Positions 8,421-16,153 of a DNA stretch of 64,000 bases are shown here, one piece after another (position 1 is the stretch's first letter; each line of letters begins with the position of its first letter). The position numbers and the translations under genes were made by a program. Source of the stretch: Actinobacteria bacterium OK074 (lineage in GTDB: Bacteria; Actinomycetota; Actinomycetes; Streptomycetales; Streptomycetaceae); contig LJCV01000221.1 in assembly GCA_001298575.1 (NCBI GenBank), positions 1 to 64,000 of the forward strand. The letters run 5' to 3'. Below the pieces are notes generated by a model, which was not told the DNA's origin, ran no database searches, and saw only the letters and a program-made list of their open reading frames with translations.

Positions 8421-9488
8421 TCAGACCGCGGTCTGCTCGTGCACGTACTCCACGAGCCGGGTGAGGGAGTCCGGGTCGGTGGCGGGCATCACGCCGTGGC
8501 CGAGGTTGAAGACGTGGCCCTCAAGTCCGACGGCGGAGTCCAGGACCTCGCGGGCCTTGGTCTCGACGGCCTCGCGCGGGGCGAACAGGATCGTCGGGTC
8601 GATGTTGCCCTGGAGCGCCTTGCCGGGGCCGACGCGGCGGGCGGCCTCGTCCAGCGAGACGCGCCAGTCGACGCCGACGACGTCCGCGCCGGCCTCGCCG
8701 AACAGCCCGAGCAGTTCACCGGTGCCGACCCCGAAGTGGATGCGGGGGACGCCGTAGGGGGCGACGGCGTCGAAGACCTTGCGGGAGGCGGGCATGACCG
8801 AGCGCCGGTAGTCGAGGGGGGCGAGCGCGCCGGCCCACGAGTCGAACAGCTGGACGGCGGAGACGCCCGCCTCGATCTGCACCTTCAGGAAGACACTGGT
8901 GATGTCCGCGAGCCGGTCCACGAGGTCGGCCCACAGCTGCGGGTCGCCGTACATCATGGCCTTGGTGTTCTCGTACGTGCGCGACGGGCCGCCCTCGATG
9001 AGGTAGCTCGCGAGGGTGAACGGGGCGCCCGCGAAGCCGATGAGCGGGGTGGCGCCCAGCTCGCGCGTGAGCAGCCCGACGGCCTCGGTGACGTAGGAGA
9101 CGTCCTCGGGGGTGAGGTCGCGCAGCCGGGCGAGGTCGGCGCGGGTGCGGATCGGCTCCTCGACGACCGGGCCGACGCCGGGCTTGATGTCGAGGTCGAG
9201 GCCGATGGCCTTGAGCGGTACGACGATGTCGCTGAAGTAGATCGCCGCGTCCACGCCGTGCCGCCGCACCGGCTGGAGGGTGATCTCGGTGACCAGCTCG
9301 GGCCGGGTGCAGGACTCCAGCATCGGAACGCCCTGGCGCAGCTTGCGGTACTCGGGCAGGGACCGCCCGGCCTGCCGCATGAACCACACGGGCGTGTGCG
9401 GCACGGCCTCGCGCCTGCACGCCTTGAGGAAGGGGGAGTCGTACGTCGCTGCCGGCTGACCCGTGGTGGGGGGTTCGTTCGCGCTCAC
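8421..9488 (-). CDS. hemE: Uroporphyrinogen III decarboxylase
   Basis: A 355-residue cytosolic enzyme that removes four acetate carboxyls of uroporphyrinogen III to give coproporphyrinogen III, feeding the hemG/hemQ route encoded 4 kb to the left. The N-terminal signature PVWFMRQAGRSLPEYR contains the substrate-binding arginines, and IYFSDIVVPLKAIG contains the essential Asp region; GFAGAPFTLASYLIEGG and HVFNLGHGVMPATDP are also family hallmarks. Length fits the family. GTG at 9488 (VSANEPPTTGQ) is chosen because the upstream open frame shows no similarity. The gene is divergent from the DUF3000 gene across 106 bp. Confidence 0.95.
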   Translation of the reverse strand: MSANEPPTTGQPAATYDSPFLKACRREAVPHTPVWFMRQAGRSLPEYRKLRQGVPMLESCTRPELVTEITLQPVRRHGVDAAIYFSDIVVPLKAIGLDLDIKPGVGPVVEEPIRTRADLARLRDLTPEDVSYVTEAVGLLTRELGATPLIGFAGAPFTLASYLIEGGPSRTYENTKAMMYGDPQLWADLVDRLADITSVFLKVQIEAGVSAVQLFDSWAGALAPLDYRRSVMPASRKVFDAVAPYGVPRIHFGVGTGELLGLFGEAGADVVGVDWRVSLDEAARRVGPGKALQGNIDPTILFAPREAVETKAREVLDSAVGLEGHVFNLGHGVMPATDPDSLTRLVEYVHEQTAV

Positions 9489-9594
9489 GGGCAAAGTCTT
9501 GCACGCCCCACCGACAGCGACGGCCGGGGGTCGGCGGCCGGACACGGCCCGCCGTTCCGCCCCCAACCCCCCGTCACCGCTTAGTCTTCCCCGC

Positions 9595-10257
9595 ATGGCT
9601 GCGGCTCAGGGACTGTCTGGCACTGGTGGAACGGACGACGCGAAGGAGGACCACGGAATCGCGATGGAGACCGCCCCGCCACCGTTCCGCACCGCCGTGG
9701 ACGCATTGCGCGGCGCGTCGCTGCGGCCACAGATCGAGATCGAACCGACCCGCGCGCCCCAGCGGCTCGCGCCCTTCGCGTACGCGCTGGAGGCCGCGGT
9801 CGTCGACGACGGCGAGGACCTGGCCGACGGCCGCCTCGTGCTGCTGCACGACCCGGCCGGGCACGACGCCTGGCACGGCACCTTCCGGCTGGTCACGCTC
9901 GTACGCGCGGAACTGGAGCCGGAGATGGCCGCCGACCCGCTGCTGCCGGAGGTGTGCTGGTCCTGGCTGACCGGCGCGTTCCAGGCCCGCGGGCTGTCGT
10001 ACGGCGAGCCCAGCGGCACCGTCACGCGCGCGAGTTCGCACTACTTCGGCGGTCTGTCCGAGCGCCCGGCGGCCTCCCAGATCGAGATCCGCGCCTCCTG
10101 GACGCCCCGCGAGGGCCTGGGCGGGGTCCCGGACACGGCCTCGCACCTGGCCGCCTGGTGCGATCTGCTGTGCCAGATCGCGGGCCTGCCGCCGACGGGC
10201 CCACCGGACACCTCGGTGGTGACACTCCCGCAGCGACGGGGCCCGCAGTCCCACTAA
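9595..10257 (+). CDS. DUF3000 family protein
   Basis: A 220-residue soluble protein of the actinobacterial DUF3000 family, function unknown. Recognisable conserved stretches are PFRTAVDALRGASLRPQIEIE, of which the core is quoted only in part, RLAPFAYALEAAV and SHYFGGLSERPAASQIEIRASW. The family is usually found beside hemE and ribonuclease D in actinobacteria, as here. Two starts are possible: ATG at 9595, used here, and ATG at 9664, which is preceded by a near-perfect Shine-Dalgarno AAGGAGGA at 9643-9650, 13 nt upstream. The conserved domain starts after the second ATG, so the first 23 residues are uncertain. A strong hairpin follows the gene. Confidence 0.8.
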   Translation: MAAAQGLSGTGGTDDAKEDHGIAMETAPPPFRTAVDALRGASLRPQIEIEPTRAPQRLAPFAYALEAAVVDDGEDLADGRLVLLHDPAGHDAWHGTFRLVTLVRAELEPEMAADPLLPEVCWSWLTGAFQARGLSYGEPSGTVTRASSHYFGGLSERPAASQIEIRASWTPREGLGGVPDTASHLAAWCDLLCQIAGLPPTGPPDTSVVTLPQRRGPQSH

Positions 10258-10630
10258 GTCCCACTAGGGCCTGTCAACCGGGCTCGGCCGCACCACACCA
10301 CACACACCCCATGCCGGACAGCACGCCTTCGGGCGCGCTGTCCGGCATGTTTCGTTTCCGCCCGCCCTCTCACCTCCCCTCTTTGCCATCGCTTTGTCGA
10401 TACGGCCACTTTCCGTCCCGTTTACGACCTCGATGCGACCGGGACCGAACCGATTCGATCTTCGGACGATCGCTCGCGTGTCCGAATTGCACGGATTGTT
10501 ACTCACTAAATCGTGATCTTTCTCTAAAGGCGCACGAGTTTGATGCCGAAGACCTCTGTGACCTTGAAAGCACGGTTCGTCCCGGCTTCATCCCCTTAAA
10601 GCCGGCCCCGTCCCGCACCCAGGAGGCCTG
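10258..10630 (+). other. Gene-free 373-bp interval before the orphan response regulator
   Basis: The interval holds a rho-independent-type hairpin at 10311-10348, then AT-richer DNA (around 10480-10540, including ttgttactcactaaatcg) that is the likely promoter and leader region of the regulator gene, ending in the Shine-Dalgarno AGGAGG at 10621. I saw no credible coding frame in it. Confidence 0.6.
10311..10348 (+). terminator. Strong hairpin terminator after DUF3000 gene
   Basis: Two 17-nt arms (ATGCCGGACAGCACGCC and its complement with one G-T pair) close a TTCG tetraloop, followed by the T-rich GTTTCGTTTCC. It lies 53 bp after the DUF3000 stop and isolates it from the regulator downstream. 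Confidence 0.85.
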
Positions 10631-11293
10631 GTGTCCGTTCTCCTTGAGCAACCCGCAAGCCTGGTCGCCTACCGCCCGAACAAGCCGACCGCCATGGTGG
10701 TCGTGGCCGACCCCCGGGTCCGTTCCACCGTCACCCGCCACCTCTGGGCGCTCGGCGTGCGCGACGTGATCGAGGCGTCGTCCGTGGCGGAGGCCCGTCC
10801 CCGAATCGGCAACCCGCGCGACATCTGCGTCGCCGACGTCCACCTGCCCGACGGCTCCGGCCTCACCCTGCTGTCCGAGACCCGGGCCGCGGGCTGGCCC
10901 AACGGCCTCGCGCTGTCCGCCGCCGACGACATCGGCGCCGTACGCAACGCACTCGCCGGCGGCGTCAAGGGCTACGTCGTCACCGGCACCCGTACGAACA
11001 TCGGGCTGCCCACCCGTCCCGGCGCCGCCCCGATCGGCTCCGCCGCCGCCCGTATGCACCGTCGTCACCCGGGTGCCCCGAGCCACCCGGGCGGCTACCG
11101 CGAACTGTCCGGCCGCGAGGTCGAGGTCCTGCGACTGGTCGCCGAGGGCCAGTCCAACAAGGCCATCGGCGTCTCCATGGGCCTGTCCGCGCTGACCGTC
11201 AAGAGCCACCTGGCCCGTATCGCCCGCAAGCTGGGCACCGGTGACCGCGCCGGGATGGTGGCGGTCGCCCTGCGCACCGGCATCATCCACTGA
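10631..11293 (+). CDS. Orphan response regulator, LuxR/NarL-type output
   Basis: A 220-residue transcription factor with an N-terminal receiver-like domain (about residues 20-120) and a C-terminal LuxR helix-turn-helix (about 155-220), seen in LSGREVEVLRLVAEGQSNKAIG and LSALTVKSHLARIARKLGTG, each quoted in short. The receiver keeps the phospho-acceptor position in VADVHLPDGSG and a switch Lys in GGVKGYVVTG, but the usual acidic pair after beta-1 is reduced to a single Asp (VVVADPRVRS). Phosphorylation may therefore be weak or absent. No kinase gene is adjacent. GTG start with AGGAGG 4 nt upstream. It sits 210 bp before the RNase D gene on the same strand. Target genes cannot be told from the sequence. 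Confidence 0.88.
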   Translation: MSVLLEQPASLVAYRPNKPTAMVVVADPRVRSTVTRHLWALGVRDVIEASSVAEARPRIGNPRDICVADVHLPDGSGLTLLSETRAAGWPNGLALSAADDIGAVRNALAGGVKGYVVTGTRTNIGLPTRPGAAPIGSAAARMHRRHPGAPSHPGGYRELSGREVEVLRLVAEGQSNKAIGVSMGLSALTVKSHLARIARKLGTGDRAGMVAVALRTGIIH

Positions 11294-11503
11294 CGACGCC
11301 GCCGACCCGCATCGTCCCTGTTCACCAAGGTTCACCGAGCCCGTGAGACCGGCGCCGGCCCCGGCCGCCGACCGGTCCGACCACCGGTCGCATCGGCCGA
11401 ATTCACTGACACGTGTGACACGTGACCGGTTTACGACCCCCAGACGCCCGTCGACGGAACGTTCCGTCGGCGGGCGTCGTCCATGCACAGATACCCTTGA
11501 CAG

Positions 11504-12781
11504 GTGACCGACGCCCAAGAAACCGCAGCAGACAGTCCACTGCGAACCACCGGAGGCGCCCCTCCGGACGGCGGATCTTCTGAGACAGGGGCGCCGATCC
11601 CGTTGCTCGAACCGCGCGAGGGCATTCCGCCGGTCGTCGTGGACGAGGAGACGCTCGCCGAAGTGGTCGCCGCGTTCGCCGCCGGACGCGGTCCCGTCGC
11701 CGTGGACGCCGAGCGCGCCTCCGGCTACCGCTACGGTCAGCGGGCCTATCTCGTCCAGCTGCGCCGCGAGGGCGCGGGCACCGCGCTCGTCGACCCCGTG
11801 GCCTGCCCGGACCTCTCCGGCCTGAACGAGGCGCTCGCCGGCACGGAATGGGTGCTGCACGCCGCGACCCAGGACCTGCCCTGTCTGCGCGAGATAGGCA
11901 TGGTGCCCGAGCGGCTGTTCGACACCGAGCTGGCCGGGCGGCTCGCCGGTTTCCCCCGGGTCGGCCTCGGCGCGATGGTCGAGGGCGTCCTCGGCTTCGT
12001 CCTGGAGAAGGGCCACTCCGCCGTCGACTGGTCCACCCGCCCGCTGCCCGAACCCTGGCTGCGGTACGCCGCCCTGGACGTCGAACTCCTCGTCGACCTG
12101 CGCGACGCCCTGGAGAAGGAACTCGACCGCCAGGGCAAGCTGGACTGGGCCCGCCAGGAGTTCGACGCGATTGCCTCCGCCCCGCCGCCCGAGCCGCGCA
12201 AGGACCCGTGGCGCCGTACGTCCGGGATGCACAAGGTACGGCGTCGGCGGCAGATGGCGGTCGTCCGGGAGCTGTGGGAGACGCGGGACCGGATCGCGCA
12301 GCGGCGGGACGTGTCGCCCGGCAAGGTCCTGTCCGACTCCGCGATCGTGGAGGCCGCGCTGGCCCTGCCGCCGAACGTGCACGCCCTCGCCATGCTGAAC
12401 GGTTTCGGCCACCGGATGAGCCGGCGGCAGCAGGAGCAGTGGCAAGCGGCGGTGGACCGGGCTCGGGCGTTGCCGGATGCCGCGCTGCCGCAGCCGGGGC
12501 AGGCCGTGACCGGGCCGCCGCCACCGCGGGCGTGGGCGGACAAGGACCCCGCCGCCGCGGCGCGGTTGTCCGCCGCACGGGCGGCGGTGTCGGCGCTGGC
12601 CGAGCAGTTGAACATGCCGCAGGAGAATTTGATTACGCCGGACACGGTGCGGAGGGTTTGCTGGGAGCCGCCGGGGGTTGTGTCGGCGGAGGCGGTGGGT
12701 TCTGCTCTGGCGGGGTATGGGGCTCGGGCTTGGCAGGTTGAGCAGGTTGCCCCCGTGCTTGTGGCCGCGCTTTCCGCCTAG
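11504..12781 (+). CDS. rnd: Ribonuclease D (3'-5' exoribonuclease with HRDC domain)
   Basis: A 425-residue DEDDy exonuclease that trims stable RNA precursors such as tRNA 3' ends. The metal-binding residues are visible as VAVDAERASG (Exo I), HAATQDLPCL (Exo II) and YAALDVELLVDL (Exo III, with the Tyr of the DEDDy subgroup). An HRDC nucleic-acid-binding domain follows at about residues 240-320. A further C-terminal part of about 100 residues resembles the second HRDC-like domain of actinobacterial RNase D. GTG start at 11504. The last roughly 180 nt use unusually G/T-ending codons (GTT, TTG, GGG), unlike the body of the gene, just before an interspersed repeat. Confidence 0.92.
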   Translation: MTDAQETAADSPLRTTGGAPPDGGSSETGAPIPLLEPREGIPPVVVDEETLAEVVAAFAAGRGPVAVDAERASGYRYGQRAYLVQLRREGAGTALVDPVACPDLSGLNEALAGTEWVLHAATQDLPCLREIGMVPERLFDTELAGRLAGFPRVGLGAMVEGVLGFVLEKGHSAVDWSTRPLPEPWLRYAALDVELLVDLRDALEKELDRQGKLDWARQEFDAIASAPPPEPRKDPWRRTSGMHKVRRRRQMAVVRELWETRDRIAQRRDVSPGKVLSDSAIVEAALALPPNVHALAMLNGFGHRMSRRQQEQWQAAVDRARALPDAALPQPGQAVTGPPPPRAWADKDPAAAARLSAARAAVSALAEQLNMPQENLITPDTVRRVCWEPPGVVSAEAVGSALAGYGARAWQVEQVAPVLVAALSA

Positions 12782-12841
12782 GCGCCGTTGGGGGTTGCGC
12801 TTGTTGCGCGCGTGCGGGTTCGTCGTGGTTGTTCGCGCCCA

Positions 12842-12908
12842 CGCGGCGGAGCCGCACAATGACACAGCCCCGCGCCCCTTTCGGGGCTGCGCCCCTCGAA
12901 AGGGGCGC
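12842..12908. repeat. Convergent-gap GC-rich repeat, copy B, with hairpin
   Basis: It begins CGCGGCGGAGCCGCA (12842-12856), continues GACACAGCCCCGCGCCCC, and ends in a perfect 12-bp stem (GCGCCCCTTTCG at 12872-12883 with CGAAAGGGGCGC at 12897-12908) whose loop contains a second short stem. The first half is nearly identical to 51780-51818. The repeat fills the gap between the converging rnd and mannoside-permease genes and is a plausible bidirectional terminator. Confidence 0.8.
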
Positions 12909-12916
12909 GAGCCTCG

Positions 12917-13747
12917 CTATCTCGTCGCGCCCCGCATGAACCCGTTGTAGACGTACCGCTGCAAGGACAGGAACACGATCAACGTCGGCAGGATGACCAG
13001 GACCGCGCCCGCCGAGATCGTTTCCCAGTGGGCGCCGAAGGGGCCCTTGAAGCGGAAGAGGGACGTCGAGATCACGCCAAGATCCTGGGACGGCATGTAG
13101 AGGAAGGGGATGTAGAAGTCGTTGTAGACGGTGATGCCCTTCACGATCACCACCGTGGCCGTGGCCGGTTTGAGGAGAGGGAAGATGATCCTCCGGTAGA
13201 TCGTGAAGGCGTTGGCGCCGTCCAGGCGGGCCGATTCGTCCAGGGAGATCGGGATCGAGCGGACGAACTGCAGGAAGATGTAGATCGAGACGATGTCGGT
13301 GCCCATGTAGAGGACGATCGGGGCCCAGCGGGTGTCGAACATGCCGAAGCTGTTGACGATCTGGAAGGTCGCCACCTGGGTCGTCACACCGGGGACCAGG
13401 GCCGCGACCAGGAACAGGGCCACCACCAGCTTCTTGAAGCGGAACGTGAAGCGGTCGATCGCGTACGCCGTCATCGAGCCGATCAGGACCGTGCCGCCGA
13501 TCGCGAACACCAGGATGAAGGCCGTGTTGCCGAACGCGGAGAGCATCCGGCCGTCCTGGAACGCGGTCACGTAGTTGCCGAAGTTCAGCGGGTCGTGGGG
13601 CGGGGTCAGCGCCCCGCTGCCGTCGGCCATTTCGTCCGAGGTCTTCAGGGACGTCAGGAAGACCACGCCCAGCGGGAGCAGGACCACCAGGGTCGCCGCC
13701 AGGAGGGAGACGTAGACCAGGGTGCGGGTTACCGTCCGGCGCGTCAT
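12917..13747 (-). CDS. Carbohydrate ABC transporter permease (MalG type)
   Basis: A 276-residue inner-membrane protein with six predicted helices, the second permease subunit of a CUT1 sugar importer. The EAA motif that docks the ATPase is present as SARLDGANAFTIYRRIIFPLL. The start ATG overlaps the stop of the preceding permease gene by 4 nt (ATGA), so the two are translationally coupled. It closes a three-gene unit (binding protein, permease, permease) with no ATPase gene; in Streptomyces such systems usually borrow the shared ATPase MsiK, and that is inferred here. The neighbouring beta-mannosidase suggests beta-mannosides as cargo. Confidence 0.9.
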   Translation of the reverse strand: MTRRTVTRTLVYVSLLAATLVVLLPLGVVFLTSLKTSDEMADGSGALTPPHDPLNFGNYVTAFQDGRMLSAFGNTAFILVFAIGGTVLIGSMTAYAIDRFTFRFKKLVVALFLVAALVPGVTTQVATFQIVNSFGMFDTRWAPIVLYMGTDIVSIYIFLQFVRSIPISLDESARLDGANAFTIYRRIIFPLLKPATATVVIVKGITVYNDFYIPFLYMPSQDLGVISTSLFRFKGPFGAHWETISAGAVLVILPTLIVFLSLQRYVYNGFMRGATR

Positions 13748-14688
13748 ACCAGGTCCACCCTGTCGTCGGGGACCACGCGGCGCTGCACCCAGGTCACCAG
13801 CAGGATGATCAGCAGCAGGACGACGGCCGCCGCCGAGGCGAGGCCGGTCTTGTTGAACTGGAAGGCCAGTTTCACCGTCTGGATCACGAAGGTCTCCGTG
13901 CCGGTCGCCCCGCCGGTCATGATGTACGGGATCTCGAAGGCCGACAGGGAGCCCGAGATCGAGAGGATCACCGTCAGGGTCAGCACCGGTTTGATGCCCG
14001 GCGCGATGATGTGCCGGAACTGGTGCCAGCGGTTGGCGCCGTCGAGTTCGGACGCCTCGTACAGCTCCCCGGGGATCGACTGGATCGCGCCGAGGAAGAG
14101 CACGAAGTTCAGGCCCAGATAGCGCCAGACGGAGACGCCCGCGAGGGAGACGTTCGCGGAGACGGGCGTGCCGAGCCAGGCGTGGTCGGTGTGGTACCCG
14201 AAGAGGGCGAGGACCGAGTCGAGGGTGCCGCCGTCCTGGAAGAAGTACAGGAAGACGAAGCCGATCGCGACCCCGTTGATCAGGTACGGGAAGAAGAGCA
14301 CGCCCTTGAAGAAGTTCCGGAAGCGGACGTCGAAGCTCAGCACGGTCGCGAAGTAGAGCGCGGCCACGATCTGCACCACCGAGGCGGCCAGGTAGTAGCC
14401 GCTGACGAAGAACACCTGGAAGAGGTCCTCCCTGGTGAAGATCTCCGTGTAGTTGCCGACGCCCGTGTAGTGCAGCTCCGGGCTCACGCCGTCCCAGTCG
14501 GTGAAGCTGTACGCGACCATGTTGACGATCGGCGCGTAGGTGAAGGTGATCAGCAGGGCCAGCGGGGCGATCAGGAACAGCCAGGGGGTGGCGATCCGGG
14601 CCAGGCGGGTGGCGCGCGGGGGTGGTTGGGGGGTGGTGGCGGGCAGTGTCGCGGCACCGGCGGCCGTCCGTTCCGTGACGGCCGACAT
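13744..14688 (-). CDS. Carbohydrate ABC transporter permease (MalF type)
   Basis: A 314-residue membrane protein, first permease of the CUT1 importer. An N-terminal Ala/Pro-rich cytoplasmic extension of about 30 residues precedes the first helix (PWLFLIAPLALLITFTY). The EAA loop reads YEASELDGANRWHQFRHI, with the conserved Gly replaced by the usual actinobacterial A/S-E-L-D-G-A pattern. The ATG start shares one base with the binding-protein stop (TGATG), so translation is coupled. It acts with the downstream permease to form the transmembrane channel through which the sugar delivered by the lipoprotein passes. Confidence 0.9.
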   Translation of the reverse strand: MSAVTERTAAGAATLPATTPQPPPRATRLARIATPWLFLIAPLALLITFTYAPIVNMVAYSFTDWDGVSPELHYTGVGNYTEIFTREDLFQVFFVSGYYLAASVVQIVAALYFATVLSFDVRFRNFFKGVLFFPYLINGVAIGFVFLYFFQDGGTLDSVLALFGYHTDHAWLGTPVSANVSLAGVSVWRYLGLNFVLFLGAIQSIPGELYEASELDGANRWHQFRHIIAPGIKPVLTLTVILSISGSLSAFEIPYIMTGGATGTETFVIQTVKLAFQFNKTGLASAAAVVLLLIILLVTWVQRRVVPDDRVDLV

Positions 14689-16001
14689 CAGGAGCCCAGG
14701 TTCTTCCGCGCGTCCGCCCACTTCCCGGCCAGGCCGTCCAGGAAGCCGTCGAGGGTGCCGCCCTTCGCGCCGCGGGCCAGGTCGACCAGGTCCTGGCGGT
14801 AGTCGGGCTTGTAGATGCCGACCTCGGAGTCGTTGTCGATCTGCTTGACCTTGCCGCCGTCGGTGTCGTCCAGCTCGATGAGCTTGACGCCCTCGTCCTG
14901 GTACGGCTTCAGCACGTCCGGCAGGGGTGCGTCCTTGAGCGGGGAGATCGCCAGGTTGTCCTTGTCGTAGCCGGACTTGTCGGTGAACCAGTCCACCCAG
15001 GCGCGGGCCGCCTCCTTGTGCTGGGAGTTGACGTTGACGGCCTGGTTGTAGTCCGGCCCTACGGTCGCGCAGAACGTGCCGTCCACCTGGGCGGGGAAGG
15101 GCATGAAGCCGATGTCGTCGGGGTCGAGGCCGGCCTTCTTCGCGGCGTCCCGGAACTGGATGATCGCCCAGGTGCCGAGCCACTGCGTGGCGATCTGCCC
15201 CTTGGCCAACTGGGGCTTGGAAAGCTCCCAGTTGGTGGTCGTCGGGTCCTTCTCGGCGAGCCCGTCGTGCACGATGTCGTACAGCAGGGTGTCGCCGACG
15301 CGCAGGTCGGCGCCCTTCGCCCACGGGTCGCCCGTGGCCAGTTTCGTGGTGGCCCCGGTGTCGCAGCCGACCGAGCCGTCGACGAACGTCCAGGAGGTCA
15401 GCGGCCATTGGGCGGCGAAGTTCGTGTAGTACGGGATCGCGTCCGTCTTCGCCTTGATGGCCTTGAGGTCGGCGATGAACTCGGCCGGGGTGGTGGGCCA
15501 TTGGGTGACCCCGGCCTCCTTCCAGACCCGCTTGTTGTAGACGAAGCCGGGGGTCACGCCGATCGGGCTCTGGCCGTAGACCTTGCCGTCGACCGCGGTG
15601 AAGTCGGTGAAGCGGTACTTCTTGCCGCGCTCGGCCACGGTGCCCAGCGAGGCGAAGAACTTCGGGTAGTCGTCCTTCTCGATGACCCCGGGGATCATCA
15701 GGACGTCGCCGTAGTCCTTCGTGTTCATCCGGATCTTGACCTCCGACTCGTAGTTGGTCAGGGCCTGGAACTCGACCTTCACCTTCGGGTAGGTCTTGTT
15801 GAACGCGGCGGCGTACTTCTTCAGCGTGCCGTCCTGTTCGAGGTCGGTCCGCTGGGTCAGAACGGTGATGGTGCCGCTCACTTTTGACGGATCGTCGGGC
15901 GCGTTCGCGTCCGCGCCCTTCGACGTGCCTCCGGTGCCGGTGCACCCCGGCAGCAACAGGACGGTTCCTACGGCGACGGCGAGGACGGTACGGCGGTTCA
16001 T
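14688..16001 (-). CDS. Extracellular sugar-binding lipoprotein of ABC transporter (probable beta-mannoside uptake)
   Basis: A 437-residue family-1 solute-binding protein. The signal peptide ends in the lipobox LLPGC, so the mature protein is tethered to the outer face of the membrane. GTITVLTQRTDLEQDG and the ASLGTVAERGKKY region fit a CUT1 binding protein, and its aromatic residues (WPLTSWTF, WLGTWAI) are typical sugar-stacking positions. Two ATGs occur at 16007 and 16001; GGAG lies 3 nt before the first but 9 nt before the second, so the second is preferred. It leads the transport operon and is divergent from the beta-mannosidase gene across about 150 bp that holds a LacI-type operator. Substrate is inferred from context only. 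Confidence 0.88.
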   Translation of the reverse strand: MNRRTVLAVAVGTVLLLPGCTGTGGTSKGADANAPDDPSKVSGTITVLTQRTDLEQDGTLKKYAAAFNKTYPKVKVEFQALTNYESEVKIRMNTKDYGDVLMIPGVIEKDDYPKFFASLGTVAERGKKYRFTDFTAVDGKVYGQSPIGVTPGFVYNKRVWKEAGVTQWPTTPAEFIADLKAIKAKTDAIPYYTNFAAQWPLTSWTFVDGSVGCDTGATTKLATGDPWAKGADLRVGDTLLYDIVHDGLAEKDPTTTNWELSKPQLAKGQIATQWLGTWAIIQFRDAAKKAGLDPDDIGFMPFPAQVDGTFCATVGPDYNQAVNVNSQHKEAARAWVDWFTDKSGYDKDNLAISPLKDAPLPDVLKPYQDEGVKLIELDDTDGGKVKQIDNDSEVGIYKPDYRQDLVDLARGAKGGTLDGFLDGLAGKWADARKNLGS

Positions 16002-16061
16002 GTGCATCAGCTCCGCTCATGGGACGGACGAGCACGTACGGGTTGGCTGATTCGGCACTCT

Positions 16062-16073
16062 GACAGCGCTTTC
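16062..16073. promoter_or_regulatory. Candidate LacI-family operator (GACAGCGCTTTC)
   Basis: An imperfect palindrome around the AGCGCT centre typical of LacI-family operators, lying in the divergent promoter region between the binding-protein and beta-mannosidase genes. The LacI regulator encoded at 18529 is the obvious candidate ligand. This assignment is inference from motif and position. Confidence 0.5.
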
Positions 16074-16153
16074 TCAACCGGTAAAGTCCCATTTCCCGCC
16101 AACGATGCCCAAACGCTGCCCAGTTACGGGCTGGACCGGTTTAGGGAGCGCGC

